NCBI RefSeq assembly: GCF_900111965.1
Contig: NZ_FOJT01000002.1
Location: 62,001-126,000 of the forward strand
Reading direction: 5' to 3'
Length of the DNA stretch: 64,000 nucleotides
Source of the DNA: Flavobacterium swingsii
GTDB taxonomy: Bacteria > Bacteroidota > Bacteroidia > Flavobacteriales > Flavobacteriaceae
Made by a program: the position numbers and the translations under genes. Below the pieces are notes generated by a model, which worked only from the letters and a program-made list of their open reading frames with translations, made no database searches and was not told the origin of the DNA. Below are positions 8,321 to 17,300 of the stretch, in pieces (the first letter of the stretch is position 1; the number at the start of each line of letters is the position of its first letter).

Positions 8321-8596
8321 ATGTCTGAAAAAGATTTAGATACACGATTTCAAGAAGCCATACAACTTGCGCTAACGATTCCTCAAGCTTCGTTGCCACA
8401 AGATGTTCAGTTAAGATGTTATGCCTATTATAAGCAAGCAACTTTTGGTTCTTTAGGAAGTGTAAATTACTCAAATCTAGATGTTAGAGATGCTTTCAAG
8501 AATAATGCTTGGCTGCAAATAAGTCATATTTCTGCCGAAGAAGCAAAAGAATGTTATATTGATATTATCAATCAAATTTCAAACAATAAGCTATGA
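8321..8596 (+). CDS. acyl-CoA-binding protein
   Basis: 91 residues, the standard size of the four-helix acyl-CoA-binding protein (ACBP) fold. The signature YAYYKQATFGS matches the eukaryotic YGLYKQATVGD region, and LDVRDAFKNNAWLQISHIS carries the lysine and Trp of the ligand pocket. It binds long-chain acyl-CoA in the cytoplasm and may feed acyl groups to phospholipid synthesis. The ATG follows the psd stop directly and the stop overlaps the next start (ATGA), showing tight translational coupling. Confidence 0.93.
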   Translation: MSEKDLDTRFQEAIQLALTIPQASLPQDVQLRCYAYYKQATFGSLGSVNYSNLDVRDAFKNNAWLQISHISAEEAKECYIDIINQISNNKL

Positions 8597-9453
8597 AAAC
8601 CCATCAGTTATTCGTTATTACATTGGCATTAACAACTGTAGTTTCATGTAAAAAAGACACATTGGTCGAGCAAGTAGATGTACCCGCAACACCTATTGAA
8701 GTTGTAAAAGTAAAAGGTGGAAGTAGTAATGCAACTGATGTAAAAGCTACTGAAGGCGCTTTTGAAATGTATCAATTACCTTATAATTACAAAGCACTCG
8801 AACCCAATTTTGATGCTACAACTACCGAAATTCATTATTCAAAACACCATTTGGGTTATGTTAATAATCTGAATAAAGCGGTAATTGGGACAAAATACGA
8901 AACACTTGCCTTAAACGATATATTTAAAAACCTGAATTTATCCGATACCGAAATTCGAAATAACGCAGGCGGTTTTTACAATCATAACTTTTTTTGGGGA
9001 AATATGGCAGCCAATGCTGGAGGCGAACCAGAAGGAGATTTAATGGAAGCTATCATTAGAGATTTTGGCTCTTTTGATGGTTTTAGATCACAATTTACAG
9101 AAGCTTCACTTAAAGTATTTGGATCAGGTTGGACTTGGTTGGTTTCTGATAAAACAGGAAAATTACGAATCGTAACGACTCCAAATAATGACAATCCGTT
9201 GATGAAAAATCTAGGTTTTTCAGGAATTCCTCTTTTAAATTTAGATATGTGGGAACATGCTTATTATTTGAAATTTCAGAATAAAAAGAGAGAATACGTA
9301 AATACTTTTTTTAGTGTTATAAACTGGGCAGAAGTTCTTAAAAAATACGATGCTTTCCCTAAAGTTGCAGTTTCAATTGTACCAACTAGTACAACAACCG
9401 AAACTACCATTCCTGCCGAAACACCAACAGCAGTTCCTGATGAGTTTAAATAG
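8593..9453 (+). CDS. Fe/Mn superoxide dismutase, predicted lipoprotein
   Basis: 286 residues. An N-terminal signal ends in the lipobox TVVSC (Cys19), so the mature enzyme should be lipid-anchored outside the cytoplasm, after a ~40-residue linker. The SOD fold starts at YQLPYNYKALEPNF; metal ligands are H81, H131, D218 and H222. AGG before the second His region is the Mn-type pattern. The second-sphere Gln usual in NQD is Asn here (TTPNNDNP). A Thr/Pro-rich tail of ~30 residues follows the fold. It overlaps the ACBP gene by four bases and closes the operon. Metal specificity cannot be fixed from sequence. Confidence 0.95.
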   Translation: MKTHQLFVITLALTTVVSCKKDTLVEQVDVPATPIEVVKVKGGSSNATDVKATEGAFEMYQLPYNYKALEPNFDATTTEIHYSKHHLGYVNNLNKAVIGTKYETLALNDIFKNLNLSDTEIRNNAGGFYNHNFFWGNMAANAGGEPEGDLMEAIIRDFGSFDGFRSQFTEASLKVFGSGWTWLVSDKTGKLRIVTTPNNDNPLMKNLGFSGIPLLNLDMWEHAYYLKFQNKKREYVNTFFSVINWAEVLKKYDAFPKVAVSIVPTSTTTETTIPAETPTAVPDEFK

Positions 9454-9589
9454 TTTTTAGGATAATAATTCCTTTTTTCTCATGGAGTTATATTGTTTAT
9501 AAATTAGTTTAATTTGTAAGTTACCTGCAAGTTTTCCTTAAAATTCCGCATAAAATAAAATTGAAAAACAGAAAACTGAATTAACGAAA

Positions 9590-10075
9590 ATGAAAAACTA
9601 TAGATTATATTTTATTACTTTTTTTGCAATCTGTTTTTCTGTTTTTGTTTCAATCCCATATTTAAAAAGCAACTTATCTGATTACGATAAAAAGACAAAA
9701 ATTTATAACAGTTTTGAAATTGATACTTTAGTTAGAAATAGATTATTTAGAACAAGTTACGATAGAACATTAATTCTAAAAATGTCTGATGGAACGAAAT
9801 GGAGTGTTAGTAAAGTATTTTCAAAATATTTTGATGAATTAAAAGACAGTAAAAATATTGGCAAAAAATACACTTTGTATGTTTCAAGTGAAACTGATGA
9901 ATCTCCATCACAAATTGAAATCGAAAACAAAATAGTTTATAGCATAAAGAGTGTAAGTTATTATAATTACTTCATAATAATAGCAACATTAATTTTAGTG
10001 TATTTTTCATATCAAGAAATGAAAAATACTAGAAAAATGAAAACTGAAAAAAGCAAAGACAAAACCAGGAGGTAA
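9590..10075 (+). CDS. hypothetical two-helix membrane protein
   Basis: 161 residues not recognised as a named family. There is one hydrophobic helix at about residues 7-25 and another at about 126-144, flanking a ~100-residue polar domain rich in strands (for example RTLILKMSDGTKWSVSKVF), and a highly basic tail ending KDKTRR that should be cytoplasmic. The middle domain would be outside the membrane. It stands alone, 136 bp after the SOD gene, and converges on lgt with a palindrome between them. AT content is higher than in its neighbours, as often in accessory genes. Confidence 0.75.
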   Translation: MKNYRLYFITFFAICFSVFVSIPYLKSNLSDYDKKTKIYNSFEIDTLVRNRLFRTSYDRTLILKMSDGTKWSVSKVFSKYFDELKDSKNIGKKYTLYVSSETDESPSQIEIENKIVYSIKSVSYYNYFIIIATLILVYFSYQEMKNTRKMKTEKSKDKTRR

Positions 10076-10114
10076 CAATGACTTGTTGTATTTAGCTTTC
10101 TACTTCTAAAAAAA

Positions 10115-10160
10115 TACCGCAGATTCACAGATTTTTTTAATAATCTGTGAATCTGCGGTA
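10115..10160. terminator. 19-bp perfect palindrome, bidirectional terminator
   Basis: Arms 10115-10133 and 10142-10160 are perfect inverted repeats with an eight-base T-rich loop. It lies between the convergent genes ending at 10075 and 10193. The arm contains two CAGATT units, so it is built like the palindrome at 1138-1186. Confidence 0.75.
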
Positions 10161-10192
10161 AAAAATATGTTTTAATCTGTAAAAATAAATTC

Positions 10193-11158
10193 TTAAATCA
10201 CTTCCTTTTTCGCTCTAAAAACAAAAAACAAACCAGCTAATACAAAAGGAATACTTAGCCATTGTCCTGTAGATAATAATCCTAAAACAGATTCGAAACC
10301 ACCTTGACTTTCTTTTACAAATTCAACTAGAATTCTTACTGAAAATAGCGTGATTAAGAACATTCCGAAAAGGAAACCTTGTTTTTGGCGCGCATCAGTT
10401 TTCCAATATAAAAAGAATAAAATGGCAAAAACAAATACATAACCAAAAGCTTCATATAATTGCGAAGGATGTCTAAACGGAATAGCGTTTAGCGTTTGTG
10501 CAAAAGCAGAATCAGTTTCTATAAGTTTATAAGCTTTGCTTAAATCGTTTGTTTGTGTAATTTGACGTATGTTTTTATCCATCCAAAACTCATCTTCACG
10601 AATAAATTTAACACCATAAAAAGGTTTCCCAGAAACAATTGGACCATAAATTTCAGAATTGAAAAAGTTACCCAATCGTACAAATATCGCTCCACTAGCA
10701 ACAGGAATTACCACTCTGTCGAGAATCCATAAAATAGATCTTTTAAGCACTTTGGTAGTATAAAAATACATCGTAATAATAACCGCAATAGCTGCACCAT
10801 GACTTGCTAATCCTCTAAATCCAGTAAATTCCCAACCTTTTATAAAATAAAATAAAGTAGCGTTTGGGTTTTCTCGTATTGGCAGAAAAATTTCAAGTAA
10901 ATGGTCTGGATAATAACTACTCCAATTGTAAAATATAACATCTCCCAATCGTGCGCCAATTAAGATGGCAAGTACCATATATATAAGTAAACTATCTAAT
11001 TTTTCGATAGGTTCGTTTTCTCTTTTAAAAATTGGTTTCATAATAAACCAACCCAAAATAAAGGCTACAACGAACATTAAACTGTAAAAATGAAGTGTAA
11101 ACGAGCCTATGTTTATTCCTTCTGAAGGATTCCAAACGATCTGTAAAAAGTGTGTCAT
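10193..11158 (-). CDS. lgt: prolipoprotein diacylglyceryl transferase
   Basis: 321-residue polytopic membrane enzyme that transfers diacylglycerol from phosphatidylglycerol to the lipobox cysteine of prolipoproteins. The Lgt signature RLGNFFNSEIYG is present, with GFRGLASHGAAI and RHPSQLYEAFGY around the catalytic region. It contains an insertion of roughly 40 residues after the signature (about 190-225) compared with E. coli Lgt, as seen in Bacteroidota. It is the last gene of the minus-strand run folE-cysS-yidD-lgt, 74 bp after yidD. Many predicted lipoproteins in this window would be its substrates. Confidence 0.97.
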   Translation of the reverse strand: MTHFLQIVWNPSEGINIGSFTLHFYSLMFVVAFILGWFIMKPIFKRENEPIEKLDSLLIYMVLAILIGARLGDVIFYNWSSYYPDHLLEIFLPIRENPNATLFYFIKGWEFTGFRGLASHGAAIAVIITMYFYTTKVLKRSILWILDRVVIPVASGAIFVRLGNFFNSEIYGPIVSGKPFYGVKFIREDEFWMDKNIRQITQTNDLSKAYKLIETDSAFAQTLNAIPFRHPSQLYEAFGYVFVFAILFFLYWKTDARQKQGFLFGMFLITLFSVRILVEFVKESQGGFESVLGLLSTGQWLSIPFVLAGLFFVFRAKKEVI

Positions 11159-11232
11159 GTTTTTGTTTTCTGGTATTTGGTTTTATTCAAAAATACTCTT
11201 TTAATTTTAATTAATTATTTTTTAATTCAATT

Positions 11233-11460
11233 CTATGGAACAGGATCGTAACCGCTTCGTCCCCAAGGATGACAACTCAAAATTCTTTTGGCACCAAGAT
11301 ATCCTCCTTTAAATAAGCCATGTTTTTGCAAAGCTTCGGCTGTATAATGAGAGCAGGTAGGAGTGAACCTACAGGTTGCAGGGGTTAGTGGCGAAATTAC
11401 GATTTGGTAAAACCGAACCACAAATAGAAATGGGAATATCAGAATTTTTTTTAAACTCAA
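11233..11460 (-). CDS. yidD: membrane protein insertion efficiency factor YidD
   Basis: 75 residues, the normal YidD size. The signature [19 protein letters not shown] and the ending [17 protein letters not shown] are clear, after an amphipathic N-terminal helix that lies on the membrane. YidD aids YidC-dependent insertion. It starts four bases after the cysS stop and is likely co-transcribed with it; it is here apart from yidC and rnpA, unlike in many other phyla. Confidence 0.96.
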   Translation of the reverse strand: MSLKKILIFPFLFVVRFYQIVISPLTPATCRFTPTCSHYTAEALQKHGLFKGGYLGAKRILSCHPWGRSGYDPVP

Positions 11461-11464
11461 AATA

Positions 11465-12952
<1,488 letters not shown>

Positions 12953-12965
12953 TTTGTTTATTTTT

Positions 12966-13076
12966 TTAGGAGCTATTTCCTGCTTTACGTTGCAATCTGT
13001 CATTGCGAGGAACGAAGCAATCTCATTCGGGATTAAAATTCGCAATTACAGGATTTCCACTGCAATCAGGGCTAGG
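12966..13076 (-). repeat. variable-stem repeat, copy 1 (with nested repeat)
   Basis: On the minus strand it opens TAGCCCTGAT and closes GCAGGAAATAGCTCC, the flanks shared with copies at 22116, 38904 and 60463. The central hairpin arms read CTGTAATTGCGA and TCGCAATGACAG on the minus strand, with one mismatch. The enlarged apical part holds a GTCATTGCGAGGAACGAAGC unit related to the palindrome at 61846-61919. It lies between folE and cysS. Confidence 0.85.
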
Positions 13077-13102
13077 ACATTTCGTTATTAATGAACTTTA
13101 TT

Positions 13103-13774
13103 TTAGAATTTAGTATCTAATTTAATATAATCTAAAAACTCTCTTCTTGTTTCTAAATTTTTAAATTTCCCACCAAACTCAGAAGTAACAGTGCTGCTTT
13201 CTATGTCTTTTATTCCGCGTGAGTTTACGCAAAGATGTTTGGCATCAATAACACAAGCCACATCATCAGTACCTAAAGCAATTTGTAATTCTTGTACAAT
13301 TTGCATCGTTAGTCTTTCCTGAACTTGTGGTCTTTTCGAATAATATTCGACAATTCGATTCATTTTAGATAAACCAATCACAGTTCCGTTCGATATATAC
13401 GCCACATGTGCACGACCTATAATTGGCAACAAGTGATGTTCGCAAGTAGAGTAAACGACAATGTTTTTCTCGACAAGCATTTCGCCGTATTTGTAATTAT
13501 TATCAAAAGTAGAAGGTTTTGGTTTTTTGTTAGGATTTAGTCCACCAAAAATTTCTTTTACAAACATTTTTGCCACACGATTGGGTGTTCCTGAGAGGCT
13601 ATCGTCAGTAAGATCCATACCAAGGGTTTGCAAAATATTTTCTACGTCTTTTTTTATAGATTCTATTTTCTGATCATCGGTCAGAACAAATGCATCTTTT
13701 CTTACAGGATTTTTTGCGCTTGTAGCAATATGATTGTTTCCAATTTCGTCTTGAAAATCGTCGTTATGAGCCAT
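13103..13774 (-). CDS. folE: GTP cyclohydrolase I
   Basis: 223 residues. FolE converts GTP to 7,8-dihydroneopterin triphosphate, the entry to folate and, where present, tetrahydrobiopterin. The signatures are YSTCEHHLLPIIGRAHVAYI with zinc Cys and the catalytic His pair, SKMNRIVEYYSKRPQVQERL and the C-terminal zinc Cys in DAKHLCVNSRGIKD. An N-terminal extension of ~30 polar residues precedes the fold. It is the first gene of the minus run; a TATATTTG box on the minus strand lies at 13814-13821. Confidence 0.97.
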   Translation of the reverse strand: MAHNDDFQDEIGNNHIATSAKNPVRKDAFVLTDDQKIESIKKDVENILQTLGMDLTDDSLSGTPNRVAKMFVKEIFGGLNPNKKPKPSTFDNNYKYGEMLVEKNIVVYSTCEHHLLPIIGRAHVAYISNGTVIGLSKMNRIVEYYSKRPQVQERLTMQIVQELQIALGTDDVACVIDAKHLCVNSRGIKDIESSTVTSEFGGKFKNLETRREFLDYIKLDTKF

Positions 13775-13813
13775 TAAATATAAGGTTTAAACAATTAAAA
13801 AGTTTATTAATTG

Positions 13814-13821
13814 CAAATATA
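13814..13821 (-). promoter_or_regulatory. -7 box of folE promoter
   Basis: Minus-strand TATATTTG, exact to TAnnTTTG, about 40 bases before the folE ATG. No TTTG at the ideal -33 distance. Confidence 0.4.
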
Positions 13822-13936
13822 TGTAATATATTCAAATTTATTAATTGATTTTAACTATTAAAAAGTACAACCAAATATTAATTATTATTTAAATATTTCT
13901 TAAATTTCGAACGAATTTAACTAAACCAACTAAGAG

Positions 13937-14377
13937 ATGAAATTTATTACCCTTAAGATTATCTTTGTTTTTATGATTTCACAATTTATTTATTCGCAAG
14001 AAAACATAGATTGTAATGCGAATTATAAGGCTGAGATTATAGAATGCCCAAAAGAAACTATAAATGCTGAAAAATACGCTATTGTAAATTGGGATTTTTC
14101 AGAAGTGAAAGATGCTACAATTAAAATTGAAATAGTTCCAATTTTAGATTGTTTCAATAAAGACAAAGCTGTTGCTTATAAAGATACCATTTTGTTAAAC
14201 ATTGGTAATGCTGAAAACGGAATTATTGGTTCGAAAAAATTAATTCATATTGAAATGATGAGTAAATGTTTCAAATGGAGAGTAATGGTTACCAAAACAA
14301 ATTGCGAAAAAATCTCCGATTGGCAATACTATTATTTTATTCCTGTGACAGATTATAAAAAAATTATAAAAAATTAA
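13937..14377 (+). CDS. small secreted protein upstream of giant adhesin
   Basis: 146 residues with a signal peptide (about 1-20, ending FIYSQ). The mature part has five to six Cys and an all-beta look, with a single Ig- or Fn3-like domain possible: YAIVNWDFSEVKDATIKIEI and the closing CFKWRVMVTKTNCEKISDW. No sorting domain is visible, so it may stay in the periplasm or be an accessory of the next gene. It ends one base before the ATG of the 1623-residue protein, so the two are almost surely co-transcribed. I do not recognise a named family. Confidence 0.82.
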   Translation: MKFITLKIIFVFMISQFIYSQENIDCNANYKAEIIECPKETINAEKYAIVNWDFSEVKDATIKIEIVPILDCFNKDKAVAYKDTILLNIGNAENGIIGSKKLIHIEMMSKCFKWRVMVTKTNCEKISDWQYYYFIPVTDYKKIIKN

Positions 14378-14378
14378 G

Positions 14379-17300
14379 ATGAAAAAAATAATACTATTTT
14401 TAGTTTTTAGTTTAATTACTATAAATCTTTATTCACAAGCTACTTGCGCAACGGCAGAGGCTTTTTGCGGTTCAGACCCTACAATTCCGTCCTTGATATA
14501 TCCAAATTCAGTAGGTGGGTCAGGTGGATCAAATGCTTGTTTGGGATCTACACCTAATCCTAAATGGTTTTATTTTAAAGTAGATCAATCTGGGACTTTA
14601 ATTTTTGATATTATTCAAAATACTGCTTTCAATGCTGGTGGTTTTCCTACAGGAACTGCTCTTGATGTTGATTTTGCAGTTTGGGGACCCTTTGCTTCGG
14701 CAACCGGCAACTGTGGAAGTATGGTTAATAACTGTCCTTGTCCTAATAATACAACCTCACCAGGAAGCTACCCTAGGCCAGCTCCAGGGAATTTAGTAGA
14801 TTGTAGTTATGATGGCTCTCCAGTAGAGCATCTTACAATTGCAGGCGCTGCTGCGGGACAATATTATCTTGCTGTGGTTACTAATTTTAGTGGACAACCC
14901 GGATTTATAAAACTAGAACAAAGAGCTCCTATTTTACCAACTTATGGTTCTACCGATTGTGATTTAGTATGTGGTGTTTCTCTAGGCCCAGATCGTAATG
15001 AGTGTGCTGGGACTTCTATAAATATTACAACATCTTTTTCTTCTCCGTTTTCTACCGGCACAGCACCTTTTCAGTGGTTGCTAGGAGGTGTTCCGCAACC
15101 TGCTTACGATAATATGCAAACGATATCTGTAAATACACCAGGAATTTGGTCAGTAAAAACCACTAGACCTGGCGGATGTTATCAAGTTACAGATAGTATG
15201 GTGCTATCATATTATGCTCCAATACCAGTAACACAACCTACGGATATTATTCTTTGCACAAGTTCGGCTGCACCTTATATATTTCCTTCAATAAATAAAA
15301 ATGCTCAAATTTTAGGAACTCTTTCGGCTTCAGATTATACTATTACATATCATACAACCCAATTAGCTGCAGATAACGGTGCACCAAGTATTCCTTTTGC
15401 AAGTTTGACTAATTATTCTATCTCAACTTCACCAACTAGAATTTATGTTAGAGTTGAAGATAACTCAACAGGCTGTTATGCAACAAGATTTTTCGATTTA
15501 ATTGTAGCTGCCGCACCAGCTGGTACATTTTCTTATGCTAGCCCATCATATTGTACAAGTGTTACAACACCACAATCTATAGTACCTGCAGGTTTAACTC
15601 CTAGCGGAAGCTTTACAACAAATCCATTAACTGGATTAACAATAAATTCAACTACTGGTGAAATTATCCCTAGTACAAGTACACCAGGACCTTATACAGT
15701 AAATTACGATATTGCAGCAACGGCTTCTTGTCCAGCATTTAATACCAGTACAACAGTTACAATTAACCAAGTACTAACTCCAACAATAAATTGTGGTACA
15801 TCTACAACTACTTCGGTAATATTTGATTGGGCTGCAGTTACAGGAGCAACAGGTTATAATGTGTCTTATCAAATAAATGCTAATCCAATAGTAAATGTTG
15901 GAGCAATTGGTAACGTATTAACTTATTCAGTATCAAGTTTAAGTCCAGGAGATACTGTTGTAATTACATTAACACCAACCGGACCAGCAGGTAGTTGTTT
16001 TTCACCAAATACTCAAAGTTGTATAGCAAATAATTGTACACCACCTACTGTCGCTATATCTTATAGTTCACCTAGTGCACCTAACACATCATTTTGTGAA
16101 TCAGATACAGTACCCAAATTAGTTTACATATCGGGAACTGGGCTTTTTACGCCAGGTACTTATGCTGCAAGTCCAAATACTCTAATTATTAATCCAATTA
16201 CAGGAGAAATTACTCCAAACGGAAGTCCTGCAACAGTTTATACAGTAACCTATTCAGTTACAACAACTCCTCCGGGTTGTTCACCTGTAACAGCTACAAC
16301 ATTAGTAACGATTAATGCATTACCAACAATTTCAGGAACTTTAAATGCTTGTATTGGATTGACCACACAACTTACAGGTTCTGGCACAGCCAATGCAACG
16401 ACACCTTGGGTTTCTTCAAATACTGGAGTAGCCACTGTAAGCAATACAGGATTGGTAACAGGAGTTTCGTTAGGAACAGCGATTATTACTTATACCAATA
16501 GTAATGGTTGTGTGATTACCGCAACGGTAACGGTTAATGCATTACCAACAATTTCAGGAACTCTAGTAGCATGTGTTGGATTAACAACACAACTTACAGG
16601 TTCTGGAACTGCCAATGCAACAACACCTTGGATTTCTTCAAATACTGGAGTAGCCACGGTAAGTAATACAGGATTGGTAACAGGAGTTGCGGCAGGAACT
16701 ACGATTATTACTTATACGAATAGTAACAGTTGTGTAATTACCGCAACGGTAACTATTAATGCATTACCAACAATTAGTGGAACTTTAAATGCTTGTATTG
16801 GATTGACCACACAACTTACAGGTTCTGCTACGGCAAATGTAACAACACCTTGGATTTCTTCAAATACTGGAGTAGCTACGGTGAGTAATACAGGATTGAT
16901 AACGGGAGTTGCCACAGGGACTACAATTATTACTTATACAAATAGTAATGGTTGTGTAATTACCGCAACGGTAACCATCAACGCTTTACCAACAATTTCG
17001 GGAACTTTAAATACTTGTATTGGGTCAACGACACAACTTACAGGTTCTGGAACTGCAAATGCAACTAATCCATGGATTTCTTCAAATACAGGAGTAGCCA
17101 CTGTGAGTAATACAGGATTAGTCACAGGAGTTACAGCAGGAAGTACCATTATTACTTATACAAACGATAATGGTTGTGTAATTACCGCAACGGTAACTAT
17201 TAATGCATTACCAACAATTACTGGAACTTTAAATGCATGTGTTGGATTAACCACACAACTTACAGGTTCCGCTACGGCAAATGCAACGACGCCTTGGGCT

